Shown here: positions 1 through 7,453 of the stretch, piece by piece
Layout: every line of letters starts with the position of its first letter
Position numbering within the stretch: the first letter of the stretch is position 1
Assembly (NCBI GenBank): GCA_035527715.1
Contig: DATKZY010000112.1
Span: forward strand, 1-31,366
Reading direction: 5' to 3'
From: DSUN01 sp035527715
GTDB taxonomy: Bacteria; Planctomycetota; PUPC01; DSUN01
Length of the DNA stretch: 31,366 bases
Translations under genes and position numbers: made by a program
The notes under the pieces: generated by a model
What the model was told of the DNA's origin: nothing
The model's input: the letters and a program-made list of their open reading frames with translations, nothing else
Databases searched by the model: none

Positions 1-113
1 GCCACCAACAGTGCCCCGGCGTCTGAGGCCAGTTGGCCCCCTCGGAAATCGGCCACCACCGCTCGCGGCCCGAGCCGCTTGAAATACAACTGCTCTGCGC
101 TACACTGTGTCAT
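1..113 (-). CDS. IS1380-family transposase, N-terminal part (runs off the window)
   Basis: Reading the minus strand from the ATG at 113-111 gives 37 complete codons before the window ends. The peptide begins MTQCSAEQLYFKRLG and continues with VADFRGGQLASDAGALLV. That F-x-G-G-x-L/I-S-D-A-G-x-L-L-L signature is the typical N-terminus of IS1380-family DDE transposases, which cut and paste their element in the cytoplasm. The catalytic residues lie outside the window. An AAAGGA ribosome site sits upstream (about 126-131 on the complementary strand) inside a hairpin described separately. Too short for an ORF list, but the family signature is clear. Whether the rest of the gene is intact cannot be seen. 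Confidence 0.8.
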   Translation of the reverse strand, partial: MTQCSAEQLYFKRLGPRAVVADFRGGQLASDAGALLV

Positions 114-114
114 T

Positions 115-184
115 GCCAGGTCGTCCTTTCTCTTGTCTATACGCCGTTGTGACCACACGGATTATAGCAGAAAGACGACCTGGC
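115..184 (-). promoter_or_regulatory. Transposase promoter nested inside a ribosome-site-sequestering hairpin
   Basis: On the minus strand an extended -10 (TGC-TATAAT, TATAAT at 166-161) lies 48 nt upstream of the transposase ATG; no good -35 is visible. Two arms flank it: 169-184 (AGAAAGACGACCTGGC) is complementary to 115-131 with one bulged base. The 3' arm contains the AAAGGA Shine-Dalgarno. A transcript starting at the internal promoter would lack the upstream arm and keep the ribosome site free. A transcript reading in from outside would contain both arms and hide it. The outer arm may also form part of the element's terminal inverted repeat. The arms and promoter are seen; the regulatory role is inferred. 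Confidence 0.6.
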
Positions 185-258
185 ACCCAGGGGTGTGGTG
201 AGAAATGCGGGCTAGATATAGCGTTACGGCTCTGGCAGCTCGCCTGAACCAGTGACTT

Positions 259-298
259 CAAGATCCCCAACCCCTATTGCGCGCGCGTGGGGATCTTG
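259..298. repeat. Perfect 11-bp inverted repeat in the 185-553 non-coding stretch
   Basis: CAAGATCCCCA (259-269) is repeated inverted at 288-298 around a loop rich in GCGCGC. It resembles the hairpin at 16079-16120, which also has AAGAT...ATCTT arms and a GCGCGC loop, so it may belong to a dispersed family or be a terminator. Apart from this and the promoter at 454-482, I see no gene in 185-553; the open frames there lack ribosome sites and recognisable products. Confidence 0.5.
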
Positions 299-453
299 GG
301 CATCTTGGCCCACTGCCCCGGCCCCCCCTCCCCCCCGTGCGCTTGCCCCCCGTCGCGCCTGGGTGAGCGCCTTGCGGCCGAGACGTGCTCGTCACGAGGT
401 GACACCCACACTTGTCCTTTGGGCATCCCCTGTCCTCTCTGCGTCTGCGCTGG

Positions 454-482
454 TTGGAAACTCCTCTGATGCGCGCTAGAAT
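454..482 (+). promoter_or_regulatory. Sigma-70-like promoter for the sulfatase gene
   Basis: TTGGAA (454-459), a 17-bp spacer, and TAGAAT (477-482) lie 73 bp before the sulfatase start codon. Spacing and hexamers fit a housekeeping promoter. The predicted transcript start is near 489, giving a leader of about 65 nt with no obvious structure. Confidence 0.55.
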
Positions 483-554
483 GGGCGCTCGCGGGGCGCG
501 GAGGCCCCGCCCACATGGGTCCAGGACGGTAGCAAGCGATTCAGGAGGCCCCCC

Positions 555-2096
555 GTGAACGGCAAGCCAGGGATCACCCGACGACGCTTCTTGCAGGGCG
601 GCGGCGCCGCCACAGCGACGGCGGCCATCGGCCACCGCTGGCTCGCGGCAGGCCCCGCCCGCCTCGAGCGGATGCCGAACCTGCTGGTCATCATGTCCGA
701 CGAGCATAACGCGAGCATCACGGGTTGCTACGGGAACAAGCTCGTGCGGACGCCCAGCCTCGACGCCCTGGCCGCGCGGGGCGTGACGTTCGACGCGGCC
801 TACACGAACTCGCCGCTGTGCGTGCCGGCGCGCCTGGCCTTCACCGCGGGCAAGTACATCAGCCGCGTGGGGGCCTGGAGCAACGACTCCTGGCTGCCCA
901 GCCCCGACTATCCCTCGCTCCCCCGCATCCTGAACGCCGCGGGCTACGAGTCGTTCCTCTGCGGCAAGCAGCACTACGACGCCACCCGCCGCTACGGCTT
1001 CGTCGAGATCGGCGGGAACATGAACGGCGGCCACAAGACGGGCCGCGGCGGGCGCCGCGCGGCCGACGACACGCGGGCGAACACGGCCGGCCGCGACGCC
1101 CGCTTCGCCGGCTTTCATCCCGGCGACGGCGGCGTGCTGCCGCACGACCGCAGAGCGACCGCGGGCGCGCTCGGGTTCCTCTCGAAGCGCCGCCGCGCCG
1201 ACAAGCCGTTCCTCCTCTTCCTCGGCTACCTCGCGCCGCACTTCCCGCTCATCGTGCCCGAGCCGTACTGGGAGCCCTACAAGGGCAAGGTGCCCATGCC
1301 CGTGCTCCCGCCGGGCCACGTCGAGGCCCAGCCGCTCAACTACCAGCACCTCCGCCGCGGCTTCGGCGTCGTCGAGACCGACCCCGCACTCGTCCGCAAA
1401 GGCCGCGAGCTGTACCACGGCCTCACGCAGTGGGTGGACGAGGAGATCGGCAAGGTGCTCGCCGCCCTCGCAAAGAGCGAGGTCGCGCGGGATACCGTGG
1501 TCGTCTACACCACCGACCACGGCGAGAACATGGGCGAGCATCACCTCTGGTGGAAGAACTGCATGTACGAGCACGCCGCGCGCATCCCGCTGATCGTGAG
1601 CTGGCCCGAGCGCTGGAAGGGCGGACAGCGCCGCGCGGGTGCCTGCTCCCTCGTGGACCTCGTGCAAACCCTTGCCGATTTGGGTGGGGGGAAGCCGGGC
1701 GACGACTGGAACGGCGCCTCGCTGTGCCCGGTGCTGGATGATCCCAAGGCGGCGTGGAAGGACATGGCCGTGAGCGAGTACTACGCCCACAACATCGCCT
1801 CGGGCTACGCCATGCTGCGGGCGGGGCAGTTCAAATACGTCTACCACACCCCACCCGACAAGGAGCACCCCGCCCAGCGCGAGCTGTACGACCTGGGGGC
1901 CGACCCGGGCGAGTTCACCAACCTCGCCGCCCGTCCCGAGCACAAGGCCCGCATCGAGCAGTTGCACGCGGCCCTCGTCAAGGAACTGGGCGAGCACCCC
2001 GACGAGACCGAGCTTCGCTGCCGCGCCGACTACGCGAAGGGCTACGGCCGCGGCGGAGACGAGAAGGGGAAGGCAAAGCGCCGCAAGGGGCAATGA
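555..2096 (+). CDS. Tat-exported formylglycine-dependent sulfatase
   Basis: 513 aa from a GTG start with AGGAGG at 543-548. Residues 8-16 (TRRRFLQGG) followed by a hydrophobic Ala-rich stretch form a twin-arginine signal, so export to the periplasm is expected. The sulfatase/alkaline-phosphatase fold begins at about residue 41 (NLLVIMSDEHN, metal-binding Asp). C89-V-P-A-R93 is the C-x-P-x-R motif whose Cys is converted to formylglycine. TTDHGENMGEHHLWW near residue 320 supplies the second metal-binding Asp and a substrate-site His. Family members hydrolyse sulfate esters, and length is typical for choline-sulfatase-like or polysaccharide sulfatases. Neighbouring rhamnosidase and hydrolases suggest a sulfated glycan substrate (inference). 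A Cys-type sulfatase needs a maturase encoded elsewhere. Exact substrate unknown. Confidence 0.92.
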   Translation: MNGKPGITRRRFLQGGGAATATAAIGHRWLAAGPARLERMPNLLVIMSDEHNASITGCYGNKLVRTPSLDALAARGVTFDAAYTNSPLCVPARLAFTAGKYISRVGAWSNDSWLPSPDYPSLPRILNAAGYESFLCGKQHYDATRRYGFVEIGGNMNGGHKTGRGGRRAADDTRANTAGRDARFAGFHPGDGGVLPHDRRATAGALGFLSKRRRADKPFLLFLGYLAPHFPLIVPEPYWEPYKGKVPMPVLPPGHVEAQPLNYQHLRRGFGVVETDPALVRKGRELYHGLTQWVDEEIGKVLAALAKSEVARDTVVVYTTDHGENMGEHHLWWKNCMYEHAARIPLIVSWPERWKGGQRRAGACSLVDLVQTLADLGGGKPGDDWNGASLCPVLDDPKAAWKDMAVSEYYAHNIASGYAMLRAGQFKYVYHTPPDKEHPAQRELYDLGADPGEFTNLAARPEHKARIEQLHAALVKELGEHPDETELRCRADYAKGYGRGGDEKGKAKRRKGQ

Positions 2097-2134
2097 GCGC
2101 CACACGGAGGGCCTTGCCCAGTCGGGCCGGCATC

Positions 2135-2185
2135 TTGACAATGCGCCCGTGACTGAGTAAATTCACTCAGGATACTGAGTAAATT
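2135..2185 (+). promoter_or_regulatory. Promoter with operator-like alternating CTGAGT/ACTCAG repeats
   Basis: TTGACA (2135-2140), a 17-bp spacer and TAAATT (2158-2163) form a sigma-70-like promoter for the ATPase gene. The 12-mer ACTGAGTAAATT occurs at 2152-2163, overlapping the -10, and again at 2174-2185, exactly 22 bp (two helical turns) later. Between them, ACTCAG (2165-2170) is the inverse of CTGAGT (2153-2158 and 2175-2180), giving three half-sites in alternating orientation. The arrangement looks like a repressor or autoregulatory operator. Only the sequence is seen; the binding protein is unknown. Confidence 0.6.
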
Positions 2186-2203
2186 GTCGAGGAGATTGGA
2201 CCT

Positions 2204-3400
2204 GTGGCGTACCAGCGGCCGGTGTTCCGAGTGCTTGCGGGGCGGTTGTCGGAACCGCGGCGGTTCATCCAGGTCCTCGCAGGACCACGCCAGACGGGCA
2301 AGACCACGCTGGCCCGGCAGGTCATGGCGGGATTCTCCGGCACCGCCCACTACGCGTCCGCGGATGAGCCGGCGCTGAAAGACCGCATCTGGATCGAGCA
2401 GCAGTGGGAAGTGGCCCGCACGCGCGCGCGAGGCGCTGGCCAAGAGGGCAGGGCGCTGCTCGTGCTGGATGAGGTCCAAAAGGTCTCCGGGTGGTCCGAG
2501 ACGGTGAAGCGGCTGTGGGACGAGGACACGGCGGCCGGGCTTGCCGTGCACGTGGTGGTGCTCGGCTCCTCCCCGCTCCTCGTCGGGCGGGGCCTCACCG
2601 AAAGCCTGGCCGGGCGCTTCGAGTTGATCCCTGTCACCCACTGGTCGTTTGCGGAGATGCGCGATGCCTTCGGGTGGGACATGGACCGCTATCTCTACTT
2701 CGGGGGCTACCCCGGCGCGGCGGAGCTGGTGGCCGACCCGCCGCGCTGGGCGAGGTACATCCTCGACTCGCTCATCGAAACCACGGTGTCGCGCGACGTG
2801 TTGCTGATGACGCGGGTGGACAAGCCGGCGCTGCTGCGGCGCCTGTTCGAGTTGGGCTGCGCCTATTCGGGCCAGGTGCTGTCGTACCAGAAGATGATGG
2901 GCCAGCTCCAGGACGCGGGGAACACGGTGACGTTGGCCCATTATCTGCGCCTTCTGGAGGGCGCGGGGCTTCTGGCGGGCCTGCCCAAGTACGCCGGCCA
3001 GACCGTGCGCCAGCGAGCATCGAGCCCCAAGCTCCTCGCCCTCAACACGGCCCTGATGACCGCCACGGCGCGCCCCGTGGGCGACAACGCCCCGCGAGCC
3101 CCCGAGTTCCACGGCCGGCTCGTCGAGACCGCGGTCGGCGCGGCGCTCGTGAACGGCAGCCTGGGGACCGGTGTGGAGGTGTACTACTGGGCCGCCCGTA
3201 ACCATGAGGTGGACTTCGTCCTTCGCCGCGGCGGCTACTTGACGGCCATCGAGGTCAAGAGCGGGCGTCGCAGGGCCAGCCTGCCGGGGATGGCGGCATT
3301 CTGCAAGGAGTTCCGCGTCCAGCGGAAGCTCCTCGTCGGGGCGCAGGGCATCCCCCTGGAGGAGTTCCTGCTCGCCCCCGTCACTGCCTGGGTGGAGTGA
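2204..3400 (+). CDS. AAA_14/DUF4143 ATPase
   Basis: 398 aa from GTG 2204, preceded by GAGGAGA at 2189-2195. Walker A is GPRQTGKT (about residues 27-34) and Walker B is LLVLDEVQK (about 84-92). A sensor-like VVLGSSPLL follows, with arginine residues in the GRFELIPV segment. The C-terminal half carries the DUF4143 domain, including EVDFVLRRGGYLTAIEVKSG (about residues 325-345), a pattern resembling restriction-endonuclease-like folds (E-x-D...E-x-K). Such proteins are widespread, usually solitary, often horizontally transferred, and their biochemical role is unknown; a defence or toxin-like role has been suggested for relatives. It lies between sulfatase and dehydrogenase genes in the same direction but has its own promoter and operator-like repeats, so it looks like an insertion rather than a pathway member. 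Confidence 0.85.
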   Translation: MAYQRPVFRVLAGRLSEPRRFIQVLAGPRQTGKTTLARQVMAGFSGTAHYASADEPALKDRIWIEQQWEVARTRARGAGQEGRALLVLDEVQKVSGWSETVKRLWDEDTAAGLAVHVVVLGSSPLLVGRGLTESLAGRFELIPVTHWSFAEMRDAFGWDMDRYLYFGGYPGAAELVADPPRWARYILDSLIETTVSRDVLLMTRVDKPALLRRLFELGCAYSGQVLSYQKMMGQLQDAGNTVTLAHYLRLLEGAGLLAGLPKYAGQTVRQRASSPKLLALNTALMTATARPVGDNAPRAPEFHGRLVETAVGAALVNGSLGTGVEVYYWAARNHEVDFVLRRGGYLTAIEVKSGRRRASLPGMAAFCKEFRVQRKLLVGAQGIPLEEFLLAPVTAWVE

Positions 3401-3419
3401 TTGTGAAAGGAACCAGCGG

Positions 3420-4436
3420 ATGAAGAAGGCCGTGATCCTCGGCGAGCGGCAGGCGGCGCTGGTGGAGGTGGCCGACCCGAAGCCGAGGGAGGATTGGGCG
3501 CTGGTGAAGGTGCACGCGACGCCGATGTGCACCGAGTACAAGGCGTTCGTCGCCGGCCACAAGGCGGAGTTCCTCGGCCACGAGGCGGTCGGTGAGGTCG
3601 TCGAGGTCGCCCAGCCCTGCAAGGTGAAGCCGGGCGACCGCGTGGTCGTGCAGCCGCAGTACCCGTGCGGGAAGTGCGCGCTGTGCATCGCGGGCGACTA
3701 CATTCACTGCCAGCACTGCGTGAACTTCGTGGAGTTCACCGGCTCGCGCGAGGGGAGCGCGACCTACGCCCAATATGTGCTCAAGCCCTCGTGGCTTCTC
3801 TCGCCGATCTCCGACGATGTGCCCTATGAGAAGGCGGGCCTGGCCATCTGCGGCCTCGGGCCTTCGATGGGGGCGTTCGAGGCGATGGGCGTGAGCGCCT
3901 TCGACACCGTGCTCGTCACGGGCCTGGGGCCGGTGGGCCTGGGCGGGGTGGTCAACGCCCGCTTCCGCGGGGCAAGGGTTATCGGCGTGGACTCCGTGCC
4001 GTATCGCGCGACGAGGGCGATGGCGATGGGCGCGACCGCCGTCTTCGACCCCGCGGACGACGATCTCGTCAAGCGGATCAAGTCGCTCACGGGCGGGCGG
4101 GGCGTGGACTGCGCGCTCGACTGCTCGGGCACGGTGGCGGCGGAGCGGCTGTGCCTCGACGCCACGCGGCGGAAGGGCAAAGTCGCCTTCGTCGGCGAGT
4201 GCGGCGACGACCTGAAGATTCGCGTCAGCCCCGACCTCATTCGCACGGGCATCACGATCATCGGCTCGTGGCACTACAACCTCAACCTCTATCCGCGCAT
4301 CCTGAAGGTCATCCAGGGATCGCCGATCATTGGCCTGTTGATCAGCCACGTGCTGCCGATGAGCCGCATCCAGGACGCCTTCGAGCTGTGCGCGACCCAC
4401 GAGACGGCCAAGGTGATCCTGAAGCCGTGGGAATAG
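3420..4436 (+). CDS. Zinc-dependent medium-chain alcohol/polyol dehydrogenase
   Basis: 338 aa; ATG 3420 follows AAAGGA with 19 bp between the preceding stop and this start, so it may be co-transcribed with the ATPase gene. Catalytic zinc ligands are C37 (PMCTEY) and H54-E55 (GHEAVGEV). Structural zinc cysteines are C83, C86, C89 and C97 (C-x2-C-x2-C-x7-C). The Rossmann nucleotide-binding loop is GLGPVG near residue 168. The family oxidises alcohols, polyols or sugar hydroxyls with NAD(P)+ in the cytoplasm. Next to sugar-degrading genes it probably handles a sugar or polyol intermediate. Substrate cannot be told from sequence alone. Confidence 0.88.
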   Translation: MKKAVILGERQAALVEVADPKPREDWALVKVHATPMCTEYKAFVAGHKAEFLGHEAVGEVVEVAQPCKVKPGDRVVVQPQYPCGKCALCIAGDYIHCQHCVNFVEFTGSREGSATYAQYVLKPSWLLSPISDDVPYEKAGLAICGLGPSMGAFEAMGVSAFDTVLVTGLGPVGLGGVVNARFRGARVIGVDSVPYRATRAMAMGATAVFDPADDDLVKRIKSLTGGRGVDCALDCSGTVAAERLCLDATRRKGKVAFVGECGDDLKIRVSPDLIRTGITIIGSWHYNLNLYPRILKVIQGSPIIGLLISHVLPMSRIQDAFELCATHETAKVILKPWE

Positions 4437-4483
4437 GGGCTCAAACGCCCCAGGGGGGCTGGTGGTTCGGGGCGTCACGCGTT

Positions 4484-4598
4484 CCACGGGCTGGCGCCCG
4501 TGGCTACTGCCAGACGCCCTGGCGGGCTACGGAGGGCGCGGGTTTCGTCTTAGCCCCGACGGGGGCGTTTGTGAGTAGCCACGGGTGCGAGCCCGTGG
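4484..4598. repeat. Inverted pair of two-hairpin REP-like units
   Basis: Forward unit 4484-4529: hairpin CCACGGGC/GCCCGTGG (4484-4491/4496-4503), then CTACTGCCAGACG, then a second GC hairpin ending in CTA. Reverse unit 4551-4598: the same order in the other orientation, with arms CCACGGG/CCCGTGG at 4579-4598 preceded by GTAGC. The same unit recurs at 10640-10686 and 11055-11250. It fills most of the gap between the dehydrogenase and rhamnosidase genes. Confidence 0.75.
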
Positions 4599-4621
4599 AC
4601 CTCCATCCCGGAGAAACGCCC

Positions 4622-7453
4622 ATGCATTGGCGAGGCAGGTGGATCTGGACATCGGAGGAGGTGCCGAGTCGGAACGCGTTCGTGGCGTTTCGGCGGCGCT
4701 TCCCGTGCGACGGCGGGCCGGCGATGCTCCATATCACGGCCGACTCGCGCTACGTGGCCTGGTTCAACGGCGTCTACCTGGGCAGCGGCCCGGTCCGCTG
4801 CTGGCCGGGGCACTGGCGCTACGACACCTACGACCTCACGCCCTGGCTGCGCAAGGACGACAACGTGCTCGCCGTGCTGGTGAACCACTACGGCGAGGGG
4901 ACGTTTCAGTACATCGCCGGCCCGCCGGGCCTGCTGGCGCAGATCGAGATGCCCGACGCCCTGATCATGACGAGCCCGAGCTGGCGGGCCATCGCGGCGC
5001 CGGGCTTCGTCTCCGCCACGCCCCGCATCAGCGTGCAGGAGGCATTCGAGGAGCAGTTCGACGCCCGGCGGGCCGAGCCGTGGACCCAGCTCGACTACGA
5101 CGACCGCCCGTGGCCCTATGCCGTGGACCTCCGCGGCCCCTACGCCGGCCCCCACCGCGACCTGGCGCCCCGCGACATCCCGTTCCTCACCCAGGAGCCC
5201 GTGCTGCCGAAGCGCCTCGTCGGGGCCGAGGCCGTCCGCTCGCTGCCCTATCGCTTCACCCTCTATGCCAAGCCCTACGTAGCGCCGTGGGACTTCTCCG
5301 CGAACTTCGTCTTCGCCCACTACTACCTGGCCACACAGGTCTGGTCGCGGCGCAACGCCAGGGTCGCGTTCCACATTCCCCACAAACACCCCGGCCCCCT
5401 GAAGGTGAACGGGAAGCCGGTGGAGGGCGGGCGAGCGACCCTGAAGGCGGGCTGGAACACCCTGGTCGCCCGGGCGCACACGCACCACTTGCCGGAGTTC
5501 GTCATCGCCCTCGATGGCCCGCCGGGCCTGCGCTTCAGCGCCTGGGGCGAGTACCCCCAGAGCACCCCCTGGGCCATCGTCGGGCCCTACGAGCTCCGCG
5601 ACGACCAGAAGCGCCAGGCCGAGAACCATATGGACGCCTCGGCTATCCTCGTCGGGCCGCTGTCGCGTCCGGCGACCTGTGAGGCCGGCGAGGCATTCTG
5701 GGAGAGCTGCGACGTCGCGGCCCAGTACCCCCATCGCTACTTCCAGGAGGTCCGCCCCGAGCACCTGCCCGAGGCCGACGCCTTCGTGCAGGCCGCCACC
5801 GACCGCGTCGTGCCCGGCGACGTGCGGGTCGAGAACGCCGACGGCCTCGTCTCGGGCAGCGACTGGACGATCGTGCACCCGACGCCCGACGGCAGCGACG
5901 TGCGCCTGCTCCTCGACTTCGGCCACGAGTTGATCGGCACCCACGCCTTCGAGGTCGCCGCCTCCGAGGGCACGATCCTCGACTTCCACAACTTCGAGTT
6001 CATCCAGCCCGACGGCCGCTACAACCTGGCCGAGGGGATGAACAACAGCCTCCGCTACATCTGCCGTGAGGGGCAGCAGCGGTTCCAGAGCATCGTGCGC
6101 CGCGGCTTTCAGTACAGCTACCTTATCCTTCGCAACCTCACCGGCCCCGTGAAGCTGCGCGGCATGCACGCCGTCTTCAGCACGTATCCGCAGAGCCGCC
6201 GGGGCCGCTTCGCCTGCTCCGACGCCCAGCTCGACCGCATCTGGGCCGCGGGCGCGCTCACGCTCCGCTGCTGCGCCGAGGACACCTACACCGATTGCCC
6301 GACCTACGAGCAGACCCACTGGGTGGGCGACGCGCGCAACGAGGCCCTCATTGACTGGGCGGTGAACGGCGACCCGCGCCTGTGGTTCCACTGCCTCGAG
6401 CAGACGGGGCACAGCCTCGACCGCTCCGCCGTCACCGAGAGCCACGTGCCGAGCGCCTGGCAGAACGTCCTCACCGCCTGGAGCCTGCTGTGGATGCGCT
6501 CGTGCCGCGAATTCGTCCTCTTCACCGGCGACCGCGAGCGGGGGCGCGTGCTCCTCGACTTCGTCCGCCGCAACGTCGAGGGCCTCGCACAGCACATCAA
6601 CGACCACGGGCTGCTCGACATCCGCGCGTGGAACATGTTCGACTGGGCGCCGATGGACACGCCCAGCCGCGGCGTGGTGACCCACCAGAACTGCCAACTC
6701 GTCCACGCCCTCCGGGACGCCGCCGAGCTGGCGAAGTGGCTGCGCAAGGCCGCACTCGCGCGCTCGTGGCGGAAGATGGCCGATGCGCTGTCCGACGCCG
6801 TCAACGCCCAGCTCTGGAACGACGAGAAGCGCGCCTACACGGATTGCTTGCGCGACGGGAAGCACAGCCAGGTTTTCAGCCAGCAGACGCAGACGGCGGC
6901 CTACGTGGCCGGCGTGGCGCGGGGCAGCCGCGCGCGCCGCTGCTGGGAGATCGCGCAGAACCCGCCCGACGGCTTCGTGCGGGCCGGCAGCCCGTTCTTC
7001 GAGTTCTTTCTCCTCGAAGGCTACCAGCGCCAGGGGCGGCACCAGGACTTCCTCGACACCATCCGCCGCGACTGGGGGCGGATGATGGACCTGGGCGCGA
7101 CGACCTTCTGGGAAACGTGGTCGAGCACGAGCGACCGCCTGACGCGGAGCCACTGTCACGCGTGGTCGGCGGCGCCGACGTATTTCCTCAGCACCCACGT
7201 CCTCGGCGTGCGTCCCGGCGGCCCGGGCTTCGAGCCGGTGATCATCGAGCCGCACCCCTGCGACCTCGCCTGGTGCCGCGGCACCATGCCCACGGCGCGG
7301 GGCGACGTCGAGGTGCAATGGGAGAACCAGCCCGGCCGGCCCTTCGTCCTGCGCGTGCGCGCCCCCGAAGCGCTCGCAATTCGGGCCATACTGCCTCGGG
7401 AGGGGGCTTTCCTGCTCAACGGCAAGGAGATGAAATGCGCGCCTTCAGGCTGA
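4622..7453 (+). CDS. GH78-like alpha-L-rhamnosidase
   Basis: 943 aa from ATG 4622 (GGAGA at 4610-4614); the open frame extends upstream through repeat DNA but has no better start. The N-terminal part (about residues 1-130) resembles the sugar-binding beta-sandwich of bacterial rhamnosidases and beta-galactosidases. A second sandwich follows at about 390-530. The (alpha/alpha)6 catalytic domain carries D558-C-P-T-Y-E563-Q-T-H-W567-V-G-D570, matching the DCPxRExxxWxGD motif in which the Glu is the general acid. The usual Arg of that motif is Tyr here. A C-terminal beta domain closes the protein. No signal peptide is visible, so it may act on imported oligosaccharides. It overlaps the next gene by 19 bp, suggesting translational coupling. 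Confidence 0.85.
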   Translation: MHWRGRWIWTSEEVPSRNAFVAFRRRFPCDGGPAMLHITADSRYVAWFNGVYLGSGPVRCWPGHWRYDTYDLTPWLRKDDNVLAVLVNHYGEGTFQYIAGPPGLLAQIEMPDALIMTSPSWRAIAAPGFVSATPRISVQEAFEEQFDARRAEPWTQLDYDDRPWPYAVDLRGPYAGPHRDLAPRDIPFLTQEPVLPKRLVGAEAVRSLPYRFTLYAKPYVAPWDFSANFVFAHYYLATQVWSRRNARVAFHIPHKHPGPLKVNGKPVEGGRATLKAGWNTLVARAHTHHLPEFVIALDGPPGLRFSAWGEYPQSTPWAIVGPYELRDDQKRQAENHMDASAILVGPLSRPATCEAGEAFWESCDVAAQYPHRYFQEVRPEHLPEADAFVQAATDRVVPGDVRVENADGLVSGSDWTIVHPTPDGSDVRLLLDFGHELIGTHAFEVAASEGTILDFHNFEFIQPDGRYNLAEGMNNSLRYICREGQQRFQSIVRRGFQYSYLILRNLTGPVKLRGMHAVFSTYPQSRRGRFACSDAQLDRIWAAGALTLRCCAEDTYTDCPTYEQTHWVGDARNEALIDWAVNGDPRLWFHCLEQTGHSLDRSAVTESHVPSAWQNVLTAWSLLWMRSCREFVLFTGDRERGRVLLDFVRRNVEGLAQHINDHGLLDIRAWNMFDWAPMDTPSRGVVTHQNCQLVHALRDAAELAKWLRKAALARSWRKMADALSDAVNAQLWNDEKRAYTDCLRDGKHSQVFSQQTQTAAYVAGVARGSRARRCWEIAQNPPDGFVRAGSPFFEFFLLEGYQRQGRHQDFLDTIRRDWGRMMDLGATTFWETWSSTSDRLTRSHCHAWSAAPTYFLSTHVLGVRPGGPGFEPVIIEPHPCDLAWCRGTMPTARGDVEVQWENQPGRPFVLRVRAPEALAIRAILPREGAFLLNGKEMKCAPSG

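Noticed and set aside
258..2141. Very long open frames opposite the sulfatase, rhamnosidase, PQQ and other genes
   Set aside because: They are antisense shadows produced by the G/C third-position bias and resemble no protein family; the forward products carry clear motifs.
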